64,000 nt of DNA from Spirochaetaceae bacterium (GTDB lineage Bacteria; Spirochaetota; Leptospiria; Leptospirales; Leptonemataceae): assembly GCA_002729885.1 (NCBI GenBank), contig PBUB01000033.1:1-64000 (forward strand), read 5' to 3'. Of the stretch, positions 8,880 through 17,497 are shown piece after piece; the stretch's first letter is position 1, and each line of letters opens with the position of its first letter. Below the pieces are notes generated by a model. It did not search any database and was not told the origin of the DNA. It saw only the letters and a program-made list of their open reading frames with translations. Made by a program: the position numbers and the translations under genes.

Positions 8880-9878
8880 TTAAGGGTGATTTTTTTGCGG
8901 GTATACTATCTCATTCTCCACCGCATCGAAACCTTCTGCCTGGATTCGCATTTGATCGCCTACTTCCAGGAATCGCGTATCTCTTCGAAGCACAGCCCGG
9001 AGTTTACCGAAGCGATCCATACTAACCAGCGATGCCATTCGAGCCAGCCAGCGAGGAGTTTGAAACGCCACCCCTCCAGGAGTGCCCATAAGAACGATAT
9101 CTCCCTTTTTCAGTTTGCGGTCTGGATATTTCTTGTGAATGTATCGAATTAGTTCTGCTGGAGTGTAGATCATATCGCTGGTAGAACTACTCTGACGTTG
9201 CTCATCGTTTACATGACTTTCGATGGTTATGCAGGGCAGGGTTCTGGGCCCGGACTCATTCGGAATCCAGATACGATCGGAGACGGGCAGAAAACCCGGA
9301 AAGCTCTTGGAAAGTCCCCAGTAATCGTAGCGATTCGGCTGACCTTCTCCCAGAACGGCAATGATGCGCGAAGAAACGTCGTTTGCCAGGAAAAAGCCAA
9401 GGTCCGGAGCAAAGTCTTCATTTGCGAAGTCTGAATCCTGGATATCCTCAAGAAGCACAAATGCAAGCTCCACTTCGTAATCCAGCAGCACCGGCAGCTC
9501 TTCGAAGTTTTCATCTACCCGCTGGCCCAGCCCGGGTTCCATACCCTCCAGGGCCTGGATCAAATCCTTTCGGGACGGCATGGCAATCTTCTGTCCATGG
9601 CCACTTAGAGAGATGCGGCTTTTTTCAAATATCGGGGGCGATTCATTCGGGTCAAAGCTGGAGGCAGTCTCATCAATATGCTGACTGTAGGACAATCCGA
9701 TGCCATATATGTATCCAGCTTTGGGCTCCAGTGCTTCAAAACGACCATCGGCCAGGCTTACGCATTCGAAATTGGCTGGATGAGGTGTATAACTGAGGGG
9801 CCGGAAGAGATAAATAGCTAGCAGTATAAATGGAATTGAGCTTCCTATGAGAAGTCCAATTACGATGCGTTTGAGCAT
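8880..9878 (-). CDS. Fumarylacetoacetate hydrolase (FAH) family protein with membrane anchor
   Basis: The C-terminal two thirds of this 332-residue protein form the FAH/MhpD catalytic fold: DYEVELAFVL near 134-143 supplies acidic metal ligands, FFLANDVSSR follows, and KKGDIVLMGTPGGVA is the family signature near the end. The family cleaves C-C bonds or decarboxylates 2-keto acids using Mg or Mn. Unusually, the protein begins with a hydrophobic segment (MLKRIVIGLLIGSSIPFILL) that looks like an uncleaved anchor, so the enzyme may be tethered to the membrane. The substrate is unknown. It lies about 60 bp upstream of the DUF1554-like lipoprotein gene on the same strand. Confidence 0.8.
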   Translation of the reverse strand: MLKRIVIGLLIGSSIPFILLAIYLFRPLSYTPHPANFECVSLADGRFEALEPKAGYIYGIGLSYSQHIDETASSFDPNESPPIFEKSRISLSGHGQKIAMPSRKDLIQALEGMEPGLGQRVDENFEELPVLLDYEVELAFVLLEDIQDSDFANEDFAPDLGFFLANDVSSRIIAVLGEGQPNRYDYWGLSKSFPGFLPVSDRIWIPNESGPRTLPCITIESHVNDEQRQSSSTSDMIYTPAELIRYIHKKYPDRKLKKGDIVLMGTPGGVAFQTPRWLARMASLVSMDRFGKLRAVLRRDTRFLEVGDQMRIQAEGFDAVENEIVYPQKNHP

Positions 9879-10012
9879 GGAGCGACTTTGCCCGGTCTGT
9901 CAGTCATGTCCAATACTACTGATACCATTCCTTTAATAAATTTTGAAAACACTTGATACTCATGCAAAATCGCCTATCCTGGCTTCCCATGTCTGCAAAG
10001 GAAGTGCAACCC

Positions 10013-11164
10013 ATGGATAGAGAGTCAGGCGCGAAGATTGTCTACTTAAATCGATCTGGATTGAATCGGATCGCGCATTTGATGAAGTGGCTTTTGATAA
10101 TACTGGCTATGGCCATGCTGATTGTGCTTGCTCCATTCCTGTTTTCTTATCTTAAGAAAATGGGAATGGGAGTGGTTGGGCCCACCGTGTTTTCTGTGCT
10201 GCTGGGGTTCTTTTACTATGGCATTGTCTACAAAGGACGTCAGTTCTTCTGGATAGCGAATCGTGTGGAACTCCAGGGAAGGGAGCTGAGAATGATAAGC
10301 TTCTTTGGCCGCACCCTTATTCAGGGAAAAATGGAAGACATCTTCGGAATTGATGTGGATGAGCACGAAGGCAATGCGATTCGAATTTCTATGAAAAACG
10401 GAAGCAGCGCTCTGGTGGATGGAAACCTTGAGCAAATGGGCCAGTTACTGGAAACCCTGCTGGCCGAAAGCCCACATCTCGGTTCTATAATGGAAGAGCC
10501 TGAAGACAGCGCACTGTGGTCCGTGGCATGGCAAAAGGAGCCCGATGCCGCATTGATCGGCAATGCTCGGCGTAGAGTTCGAGAAAACGTGGGTAAGCGA
10601 ATTCAGATACCCGGTCCAGGTCTACTCGCCACCATCATAGGCGCTTCAATTGTTATAGGAATTGTTTCCGGACTGATGTACGGCGCATCCGCTTTTCTTG
10701 GAGACATTTCCAGAGATCTCCCCATAATGATGCCAGACCAGGCTATCCGGTTGATTGGAATCGTAATCATTGGAAGCGCCATTCGTAGCGTGTACGGGGT
10801 GGCTACGACTCCAGAAATGATTTTTGTGGATGATCGCGGGGTCACTTTTCGAAACCGTATGGGCCAGCCCAGATACTATATGTATTCAGAGATCAAAGGG
10901 ATCTACAATCAGGGAGCAGCCGTCCGACTGGAATTCTTCGAGGGAGAGCAGAAGATAGATCCAGGTATACGAAAACTGGGTTGGCTCCTGGAGCGAATTA
11001 TCGAGAAGGCGCAAAATCTGGAGAAACTGGAGCTGGGATATCTCACGAACAGTCGAAAACGCTGGGGCAAGCGGATCAATTATGAATTGATCAATGCGGC
11101 CGAAGAAAGGGTGCAATCTTCGCATCGAAGTGGCCCCGGAGGAATTGGCCCAAAAATACATTGA
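10013..11164 (+). CDS. Hypothetical membrane protein
   Basis: The protein is not recognised (383 residues from this start). It has two hydrophobic pairs: near residues 22-75 in the N-terminal part, then a cytosolic-looking 120-residue region, then a second pair near 205-265, followed by a polar C-terminus ending in basic residues. Both soluble parts contain a segment of PH-like appearance (LQGRELRMISFFGRTL and FVDDRGVTFRNRMG), which hints at a duplicated module. The ATG at 10013 is preferred because GGAAG lies about eight bases upstream; in-frame ATGs at 9962 and 9989 lack such a site. Confidence 0.6.
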   Translation: MDRESGAKIVYLNRSGLNRIAHLMKWLLIILAMAMLIVLAPFLFSYLKKMGMGVVGPTVFSVLLGFFYYGIVYKGRQFFWIANRVELQGRELRMISFFGRTLIQGKMEDIFGIDVDEHEGNAIRISMKNGSSALVDGNLEQMGQLLETLLAESPHLGSIMEEPEDSALWSVAWQKEPDAALIGNARRRVRENVGKRIQIPGPGLLATIIGASIVIGIVSGLMYGASAFLGDISRDLPIMMPDQAIRLIGIVIIGSAIRSVYGVATTPEMIFVDDRGVTFRNRMGQPRYYMYSEIKGIYNQGAAVRLEFFEGEQKIDPGIRKLGWLLERIIEKAQNLEKLELGYLTNSRKRWGKRINYELINAAEERVQSSHRSGPGGIGPKIH

Positions 11165-11165
11165 C

Positions 11166-11183
11166 ATTGACTCTGGAGTCAAT
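11166..11183. promoter_or_regulatory. Perfect 18-bp palindrome, operator or stem-loop
   Basis: ATTGACTC-TG-GAGTCAAT lies directly after the stop codon at 11164 and about 195 bp before the deacylase start. A TTGACT box inside it is followed 17 bp later by TAAAGA, so it may overlap a promoter for the downstream gene. It could equally be a short terminator stem. Confidence 0.45.
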
Positions 11184-11377
11184 ATTCAATAAAGAAAACA
11201 TAGGATAATGAGTGTAGGGTCTTTGCCCTATTCGAATGCGAATTTCGCGGCGATCCGAGAAGCTAGAAACGAGTCTCCTCCAGCTTTCGACCGTTGCAAG
11301 GTAGCACCGGTTTCAGATCGGGCCAGCGAATCTTAAAAAGAGCATCAAAGAGTAATCAGAATTGCGCAGGGGGAACA

Positions 11378-13228
11378 ATGAGCGCCAATCACAATGTGGA
11401 CGAAAGTCAGCAAACGCTAATCATAAACAACGGGCTTTTATTTGATGGAACTCAGGCAAAAGCCAGAATTCGTCATCTCTTGATCGAGGGAGGCAAGATT
11501 ACTCGAATCTCGAAGGAGCCGATCCAGGCAATGCAAGGAGCACGAATGGTGGATGCTTCCGGGAAATGGATTACTCCTGGTTTTATAGATATACATACCC
11601 ATTACGATGCCGAGGTAGAGGTGATGCCTGAGCTGCCCGAATCCCTCAGGCATGGGGTCACTACGATTTTCATGGGGAGTTGTTCCCTTTCTGCTGCCCT
11701 GGGGAGTGCAGAGGATGTGACCGATATGTTCACTCGCGTCGAAGCGATCCCGTATGATTCTCTTCTGCCGTTGATGAAGGAAAAGAAAACATGGCAAACC
11801 CTGGAGGAGTATCGGGATCATTTCGAAAATCTTCCGCTGGGCGTCAATGTTGCATCCTACGTAGGTTACTCTGCGGTTCGAAGCCATGTAATGGGATTTG
11901 AGCGATCCTTAACGAAGCAGAAACCCACCGCTGATGAAATGAAACAGATTCTGGGTTTAATCGAAGAGGGAATTGATCTGGGTTATCTGGGACTTTCCAT
12001 CAATACAAATTTCTGGGACAAAGTGGGCGGGAACCGGTTTCGTAGCCAATTATTGCCCTCCAGCTATGCAAGCTGGTCCGAGTTATTTAAATGCATTCGC
12101 CTGGTGGCTCGCAAGGATTCATCGCTACAATGTATACCAAATATCTCCACAAAATACGAGGTATTCGTCTATCTGGCCCTGTCCATGTTTCGCAGGCTCA
12201 GAGTATCCCTTGTATCTCTAATGGACATTCGCTCGAATCGGTCGATTTATCGGGTGCTTCCCCTGTTTTCCAGGATAGCCAATCTTGTCCGTGGCAAATT
12301 TCGCTATCAGGCTCTTCCGGAGCTGTTTGATGTGTGGTCCGATGGGATTGACCTGGTGGTGTTCGAAGAGTTTGGCGCTGGTTCTCGCGCTCTGGACTAT
12401 GAAGACCAGGTGGAGGAGCGCCGCAAGTTAATAGAAAGCAAGGAATATCGCAGATGGTTTAAGCGACAATGGCGAAACCCCTTCTCGCCCAGGGTTTTTC
12501 ACCGAAACTTTGGCCTGGCTAGAATCGTAGATTGTCCCGATGAAAGTCTGGTTGGAAAAACTTTCTCTGAAATTGCAAAAGAGAGAAAGCAAAGTACCGA
12601 GGATACCTTTCTGGACCTGGTTTATCAGTATGATAAGGCCATTCGATGGCATACGAAAGTGGGAAACGATCGCCTAAAACCTCTTCAAAAAATCGTTTCC
12701 TCCAATCAGGTATTGATCGGTTTTTCAGATGCCGGTGCCCATCTACGGAACATGGCGCACTATAACTTTCCTCTTCGTATGCTAAAGCTGGTGCAGGACT
12801 CGCATAAGGCCGGTAAGCCGCTAATGTCTATGGAAAAAGCTGTGTGGCGAGTGAGCAAAGAACTGGCTGACTGGCATGGAATTGCGGCCGGACATATTTA
12901 TGAAGGCGCTCGTGCGGATCTCGTGATTATTGATCCGAAGCACCTGGATGCTTCTCTGGAGCAGATTCATGAGGAGCCCATGGAACGCTTTAAAGGTCAT
13001 GAAAGGCTTGTGCGAAGAAACGATTCTACGGTGCCCTATGTAATCGTGGGCGGTACCATTGCATTCGAAGCAGGTAAATTTACCCCGGTGGTGGGCAAAA
13101 AACGTCTGGGTGAGTTCCTGAAAGCCCGCACCTCTTCTGAAGCAGGGACTCGCAGATTTGAGCGAAAGGAAGCTCGGATGGGCCGAAAGGATGCTCTAGA
13201 GCGAAAAGAGGATGCCGCAGCAGCGTGA
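11378..13228 (+). CDS. N-acyl-D-amino-acid deacylase-type amidohydrolase
   Basis: This 616-residue amidohydrolase-superfamily protein resembles D-aminoacylase and N-acyl-D-amino-acid deacylase. The N-terminal beta domain leads to GFIDIHTHYDAEVEV, the metal-binding HTHxD motif, then RHGVTTIFMGSCSLS, where Gly-Cys is typical of the family. FSDAGAHLRNM supplies the later catalytic Asp. The C-terminus returns to the beta domain (ADLVIIDP) and ends in an Arg/Lys/Glu-rich tail. It is expected to hydrolyse N-acylated D-amino acids or related cyclic amides. The start at 11378 follows GCAGGGGGAACA, and the frame upstream of it is probably untranslated. Confidence 0.85.
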   Translation: MSANHNVDESQQTLIINNGLLFDGTQAKARIRHLLIEGGKITRISKEPIQAMQGARMVDASGKWITPGFIDIHTHYDAEVEVMPELPESLRHGVTTIFMGSCSLSAALGSAEDVTDMFTRVEAIPYDSLLPLMKEKKTWQTLEEYRDHFENLPLGVNVASYVGYSAVRSHVMGFERSLTKQKPTADEMKQILGLIEEGIDLGYLGLSINTNFWDKVGGNRFRSQLLPSSYASWSELFKCIRLVARKDSSLQCIPNISTKYEVFVYLALSMFRRLRVSLVSLMDIRSNRSIYRVLPLFSRIANLVRGKFRYQALPELFDVWSDGIDLVVFEEFGAGSRALDYEDQVEERRKLIESKEYRRWFKRQWRNPFSPRVFHRNFGLARIVDCPDESLVGKTFSEIAKERKQSTEDTFLDLVYQYDKAIRWHTKVGNDRLKPLQKIVSSNQVLIGFSDAGAHLRNMAHYNFPLRMLKLVQDSHKAGKPLMSMEKAVWRVSKELADWHGIAAGHIYEGARADLVIIDPKHLDASLEQIHEEPMERFKGHERLVRRNDSTVPYVIVGGTIAFEAGKFTPVVGKKRLGEFLKARTSSEAGTRRFERKEARMGRKDALERKEDAAAA

Positions 13229-13240
13229 GTCGATGCTGCG
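13216..13240 (+). terminator. Possible terminator at deacylase stop
   Basis: CGCAGCA (13216-13222) pairs with TGCTGCG (13234-13240) across an 11-nt loop that includes the TGA stop at 13226-13228. A T-rich run, GTTTTCTTT, follows. The long loop makes it weak. Confidence 0.35.
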
Positions 13241-13285
13241 AAAGTTTTCTTTGAAGTGAAGTTCTGGCTCGGAGCCATCAGCCTG

Positions 13286-13951
13286 CTAGCCTGCGCTGGC
13301 TCCGGTTAACTCTTTTTGCTTCGCTTTACCGGCCATGCTGGTGAGGATCTCTGTATTATCCTGGACGATCTGGGCCACGGAACGCATCATATAGAAAGCG
13401 AATTCCGGGGTCTGATAGTATAGCTGCAAAACCTTTTCTCGCGAAATCTGATACACAGTGCATGCTTCGTCGCAGATCACTGTCCCGGCTCGAACATTGT
13501 CCGGCGAAAAAATACCTACTTCTCCAAAAACCGCTCCGGCTTCCATGGTTTTACCGAACTCCGGTAATTTCACAGTGCCCTTCTGAATAAAGAAAATGCC
13601 ATCCGCCGGGTCTCCCTGACGAAACAGCACGTGTCCCTCTGGATATTCGCGTCTGGTCATATGCGGAATCAGATAGTCCACACCGGAATCATGGTTGGAG
13701 GCCTGATGAACTTTGTTAATAAGTGAGGTCATTTGGTACAATCTGGTGATGTTAAGGGGTAACAGCACAACGTGCAGAACGAATATGGCCGCTACTTTGT
13801 CGAAGACACCTTCCTGAATTCCCAGCAAAGCATAGGCAATAAAGGTCAGGTTGCTCACAATGGCCATGATTCTCAATGGCACCATTGTCTTCATGAAGAA
13901 TGACAGAAATACGAAGAGAGATGCCGTCCAGGCAACAACTTGCATCAGCAT
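13286..13951 (-). CDS. Membrane protein with cyclic nucleotide-binding domain
   Basis: The 221-residue protein has three hydrophobic segments at the N-terminus (about 3-22, 24-46 and 48-70), then a CRP-type cyclic-nucleotide-binding beta barrel at about 95-205: EGHVLFRQGDPADGIFFIQKG, then AVFGEVGIF in place of the FGExAL phosphate-binding cassette, then RAGTVICDEACTVYQI. There is no HTH, so it is not a transcription factor. The usual Arg-Thr/Ser pair after the cassette is replaced by VRAGTV, which retains an Arg. It may sense cAMP or cGMP at the membrane. It converges with the deacylase. Confidence 0.75.
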   Translation of the reverse strand: MLMQVVAWTASLFVFLSFFMKTMVPLRIMAIVSNLTFIAYALLGIQEGVFDKVAAIFVLHVVLLPLNITRLYQMTSLINKVHQASNHDSGVDYLIPHMTRREYPEGHVLFRQGDPADGIFFIQKGTVKLPEFGKTMEAGAVFGEVGIFSPDNVRAGTVICDEACTVYQISREKVLQLYYQTPEFAFYMMRSVAQIVQDNTEILTSMAGKAKQKELTGASAG

Positions 13952-14148
13952 AGGGCTATTCGAAGATTGCGCTTGATAAGGTCAATGAAACCCCGGTGCT
14001 GAATTCCGGTCAGAATCCGGCCCCTGGACCGATGAATTCCCGGGCTTTCTCTACGGATGCCACCGTTTCAGGATTGCCCTATTATTGCCTCCCGTCCATT
14101 TTTTGCTCTTGATTCGAAGATCTGGCCGACTCTATTAGAACCTGCTTT

Positions 14149-14904
14149 ATGAATCCTCTATTTCAGGAAGAATGGCCGCTTGGCCGGGGGCTTGTTCGAA
14201 TTATAGTTTTATCTCCCTCCGAGTTTCTGGAAGGCACGGCCAGGATTTCGCATTTCATTGAGAATCCTGTTTTCCAGGGAGAGCAGTGCACCTTACAGGA
14301 GATACAGGATTACTGGTCCGAGCAGAGAGGTCTCCTTTACGAATCTTTATTCTTTGGCAGTAATTTCAGTGCGGCCGATGTGCAACGGTTTTCAGCCACC
14401 TTTCCAGAGGGCATCAGGAATCCCTGCGAATCCTGGTTTGTTCGTCAATGCAACGCATCCAGGGATCTGTACTTTTCTATTCTGAGATTTCCGGATTCCG
14501 GTGATGCCAGTTCTATTTTTCAATGTGAGGTAACACTGAAGCATGAGCTGTCTCACGCTCTCTACTACCTGGAGCCGGAGTATCGAAAGCTAATTCATGA
14601 TATGTGGAATTTACTCCCGGGTTATCGCCGGGAGGAGATTTATGATCGCTACTCGCATTTCTATGCATCGCATCGAGTGATAGATGAATGGGCCGCCCAT
14701 ATCCTGGCTTCCTTTGAATGGGAGCAGCTAAACGATTTAAGTGGAGAGTCCTTTTTAGAACTAAAGAAAAGGTTCTGGGATTCTGTAGATCGGGAGCGTT
14801 ACCTCGAAACGATTTCTTTCTTGAATCGATCCATCCTGGTGCATTACCCGATTTCTGCCCCGGAACCACCGGAAGCTTCCGACGTATCTTCCGAGGCTTC
14901 ATGA
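14149..14904 (+). CDS. Putative HExxH metalloprotein
   Basis: The 251-residue protein is not recognised. It contains KHELSHALYYL, a clear HExxH zinc motif (His132, Glu133, His136) in an apparently helical context, and Glu180 in VIDEWAAHIL is a plausible third ligand as in gluzincin-type peptidases. Several aromatic residues surround the site. No signal peptide or membrane segment is seen, so a cytoplasmic enzyme is likely. Peptidase activity is an inference from the motif alone. The gene precedes the AlkA-type glycosylase by 66 bp on the same strand and may be cotranscribed. Confidence 0.6.
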   Translation: MNPLFQEEWPLGRGLVRIIVLSPSEFLEGTARISHFIENPVFQGEQCTLQEIQDYWSEQRGLLYESLFFGSNFSAADVQRFSATFPEGIRNPCESWFVRQCNASRDLYFSILRFPDSGDASSIFQCEVTLKHELSHALYYLEPEYRKLIHDMWNLLPGYRREEIYDRYSHFYASHRVIDEWAAHILASFEWEQLNDLSGESFLELKKRFWDSVDRERYLETISFLNRSILVHYPISAPEPPEASDVSSEAS

Positions 14905-14970
14905 ATTCCGCATTCGTAAAGCCCGGGATGGCATAGCCGGAAAAAGAGAATTGGCCGCAGCGTTCACAGT

Positions 14971-15582
14971 ATGCACAAGACAACCTTGCGAAAGCATTTA
15001 AGATTTCTGGCTGCTGAGGATCCAGATGTGGCCAGTGCCCTTCAACTGGTGGGCTTTCCCGAGCCGCGTCCCGTGCGAGACGAATTCGAAACCCTGGTTC
15101 GAATAGTGATTGGCCAGCAAATCAGCAAGGAGGCAGCGGCCTCCATCTTTCTGAGGTTTCAATCATTGGTGAAATACATCAGTCCGGAGATTGTTTCCAG
15201 ATTCAGCATAGACGAATTGAGTTCGGCTGGTCTTTCTGCGCGAAAAGCCGATTATATTCGATCTCTGGCACAGAATGCAGAAGCCGGAACGATCGATTTT
15301 CCTGGAATGCGAAGGCTGGCCGATCATCAAGTCATTTCGATGATCGAGTCCCAGTATGGTTTTGGTCGATGGTCTGCTGAGATATTTCTTATGTTTGCTC
15401 TGAATCGAAAGGATGTCTTTGCCGCTGATGATCTGGCACTTCGACAATCACTATCCCGATTAAAGAAACGCAGGCAGCCTTTCACCGCATCCCAGGCGCG
15501 AAAGGCTGTGGAACACTGGTCTCCTTATAGGACTGCGGGCAGTATTCTTCTCTGGCACTATTATCGCGGCGCGCCACAATAG
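14971..15582 (+). CDS. DNA-3-methyladenine glycosylase II (AlkA-type, HhH-GPD)
   Basis: This 203-residue base-excision-repair glycosylase removes alkylated purines from DNA. LVRIVIGQQISKEAAASI (42-59) is the conserved QQ(I/V)S motif. The helix-hairpin-helix lies around 117-140 (MIESQYGFGRWSAE). FAADDLALR (150-158) holds the catalytic Asp (Asp153 or Asp154). The length is that of the short AlkA-like bacterial enzymes without the N-terminal beta domain of E. coli AlkA. The Cys residues of EndoIII-type iron-sulfur enzymes are absent. Confidence 0.9.
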   Translation: MHKTTLRKHLRFLAAEDPDVASALQLVGFPEPRPVRDEFETLVRIVIGQQISKEAAASIFLRFQSLVKYISPEIVSRFSIDELSSAGLSARKADYIRSLAQNAEAGTIDFPGMRRLADHQVISMIESQYGFGRWSAEIFLMFALNRKDVFAADDLALRQSLSRLKKRRQPFTASQARKAVEHWSPYRTAGSILLWHYYRGAPQ

Positions 15583-15703
15583 TGGTCCTGATTTTGCACT
15601 CGAGGTATGGTTCGGGTTATCACCTGGCCGGTCTGCGAGGAACCGTGCGGGGACTCGGAATCCAGTGGCTGAGCCCGGGGCTGCAATCACTTCAGGCCGT
15701 TCT

Positions 15704-15800
15704 GTCAATCGAATCTTACTTTTCGGGCGAGTTCGCATTTGCCCCAAATGGCGTCCTAAGTCGAACGGGCGGGAATGGATTGACTGGCGTTCGGGAGATG
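15704..15800. repeat. 97-bp direct repeat, copy 1
   Basis: The copy begins GTCAATCGAAT and ends ATTGACTGGCGTTCGGGAGATG. It matches copy 2 without gaps at most positions; differences cluster near 15715-15728 and 15774-15779. GTCAATC near the left end and GATTGAC near the right are inverted with respect to each other, so each copy could fold into a hairpin or have come from a small palindromic mobile element. Confidence 0.75.
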
Positions 15801-15852
15801 AAAGCGAACCGTGCTTTCAATCCGATTTGTGCAGATCATCTGCTAGAGATTC

Positions 15853-15949
15853 GTCAATCGAATCCCATTTGCCGAGCGAGTTCGCATTTGCCCGAAATGG
15901 CGTTTTAAGTCGAACGGGTGGGTTCTGATTGACTGGCGTTCGGGAGATG
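15853..15949. repeat. 97-bp direct repeat, copy 2
   Basis: This copy starts 149 bp after copy 1 in the same orientation. It shares the inner block GCGAGTTCGCATTTGCCC and the block AAGTCGAACGGG with copy 1. Its left edge, TTCGTCAATCGAAT, also occurs at 154-167 in the window, which suggests a dispersed family. Confidence 0.75.
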
Positions 15950-16033
15950 CCCGGGGCCGCCGCCCTCTGAACAGACCAGCGTTTGACCTGGCAAGGCCCG
16001 GCTCTGGCAAAAATGGCTGGATTCAAACCAGGG

Positions 16034-16555
16034 ATGAACAATTCTATTGATATGAACTTTATTGAGATACTGGAAACCTATTTCCGTGGTGAGAAGCTGG
16101 AAGCCGCTTTCTTTATTGCTCCGGTGGGTCTGCTACTCATCGGATTGGGTATTGTTGCCCTGAAGGCAGAGAAAGGTGGTTTTGCCTGGGGCATTGCCAT
16201 TCCATGCTTCATCTTTGGTCTCATTCTACTGGTTACAGGGGCAACGGTTGCCTTCCGCACAAAGGCGCAGGTGGCGGCACTCAAGCAAAAATTTAGTCAG
16301 GACGTTGCGGCAATGGTCCAGAATGAGCTTCCTCGAATGGAGGCCGTAAACAGGAACTTTCGTATGACCTTTTATGCTTTTGGAGCCATTGCAGCGCTGG
16401 GACTGATTGTTCATTATCTGCCCTGGGAATGGACCAGGGCCGCAGGGGCCATACTCATCCTCGCTGCCGGCATTGGACTATTAATTGACGGATTTGCAGA
16501 GAGAAGAGCCGAGCCATATACAAGAGCCCTGGAATCATTGAAAGATCCGCGCTAG
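16034..16555 (+). CDS. Hypothetical four-helix membrane protein
   Basis: The protein (173 residues) is not recognised. It has four hydrophobic segments arranged as two hairpins (about 17-38 and 46-70, then 108-128 and 137-156), separated by a polar Lys/Gln-rich linker of about 37 residues that is probably cytosolic, and it ends in a charged tail. The start is uncertain: ATGs at 16034 and 16052 both give a sensible protein, and neither has a strong ribosome binding site. It converges with the crotonase gene. Confidence 0.55.
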   Translation: MNNSIDMNFIEILETYFRGEKLEAAFFIAPVGLLLIGLGIVALKAEKGGFAWGIAIPCFIFGLILLVTGATVAFRTKAQVAALKQKFSQDVAAMVQNELPRMEAVNRNFRMTFYAFGAIAALGLIVHYLPWEWTRAAGAILILAAGIGLLIDGFAERRAEPYTRALESLKDPR

Positions 16556-16571
16556 AGGATCAGTGAAGGTC

Positions 16572-17369
16572 TTATTTCCCTTTGTAGACAGCTTTTCGCT
16601 TTTCTAGAAACGATTGCACACCTTCCGCAGCGTCTTCGGTTTGCATCAGTCTCAACGTTTCAGGGAGAAGTGATTCCTTGCATGCGGGGATCCCCTCGAT
16701 TTGGGCCTTTCTGGCCGAGGCGATGGTAGCCTGAACCGCCAGAGGGGCCTGATCTGCAATGCGATTTGCGATTTCCTGGGCTCTTTCTAGAAGCCGATCC
16801 TTCTCAACGATTTCCTGAATGAGCCCCATGCGAAGGGCTTCCTCCGCACCAAAGTCATCCCCGGTGAGCATGTATTTCATTGCATGACCCCAACCTGCGG
16901 ACTGAACGAAGCGAAAAGTGGCGCCTCCAAACGGCATAATGCCTCGCTGCACTTCTACCTGAGCAAAGCGAGAAGAGGGAGCCGCGAGCCTAACATCGGA
17001 GGCCAGCAGTAGCTCTATGCCCAGTGTGAGGCAGAATCCGTGTACAGCAACCACTACAGGCTTCGTTCGCACGCGATTGGAACCGTTACCAGCTTCCCAT
17101 GGATCCAGGGCTCCTTCGGGGAGCATTGCATTTCCATTTCTCATTGTGGACGCAACGTCATCCAATTCAAGACCCAGGGTGAAGGCCTTTCCATGAGCAA
17201 AGATTATCGCGCAGCGTGCATCTGTATCATCCTCGAATGCTGTAAGAGCCAGGGCGAATTCCTGAAGCATCTTGGTGTTCATCGCATTTCGCGATTTTGG
17301 ACGATTCAATCCAATCAAGCAAATAGAGTCTTTTCTTTCGTAGGTGATAAATTCGAATTCAGTGGACAT
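16572..17369 (-). CDS. Enoyl-CoA hydratase/isomerase (crotonase) family
   Basis: This 265-residue crotonase-fold protein has the expected family length. RPKSRNAMNTKML is the N-terminal signature, and FAHGKAFTLGLELDDV carries the first oxyanion-hole region (usually GxxFSAGxDL). VVVAVHGFCLTLGIELLLASDVRLAA is the second (AxxGxxxGGGxxL), here with LTLGIE. QRGIMPFGGATFRFVQSAGW follows. Both glycine-rich loops are less canonical than in fatty-acid beta-oxidation hydratases, resembling rather the crotonases with Thr-Leu-Gly-Ile-Glu. CoA-thioester hydration or isomerisation is likely; the substrate is unknown. Confidence 0.85.
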   Translation of the reverse strand: MSTEFEFITYERKDSICLIGLNRPKSRNAMNTKMLQEFALALTAFEDDTDARCAIIFAHGKAFTLGLELDDVASTMRNGNAMLPEGALDPWEAGNGSNRVRTKPVVVAVHGFCLTLGIELLLASDVRLAAPSSRFAQVEVQRGIMPFGGATFRFVQSAGWGHAMKYMLTGDDFGAEEALRMGLIQEIVEKDRLLERAQEIANRIADQAPLAVQATIASARKAQIEGIPACKESLLPETLRLMQTEDAAEGVQSFLEKRKAVYKGK

Positions 17370-17497
17370 GCCGGAATTTCCTTACCCCCGGCGTTGCCGT
17401 AAAGTGTAAAATCAGAAATTCCTCTGTATAGCCGTGGCGCGGATTTATTCAGAAATTTCTCTTTCCGCTTGATTCGCTGGACTGACGGGTTCGCCTT

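Larger units (their letters stand above)
15583..16033. other. Gene-free region holding two direct repeats
   Basis: The 451 bp between the glycosylase and the next membrane protein contain no supported gene. They hold two 97-bp direct repeats (listed separately) with a 52-bp spacer, so a partly repeated non-coding element explains most of the region. The remainder is GC-rich with no clear structure. Confidence 0.5.
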
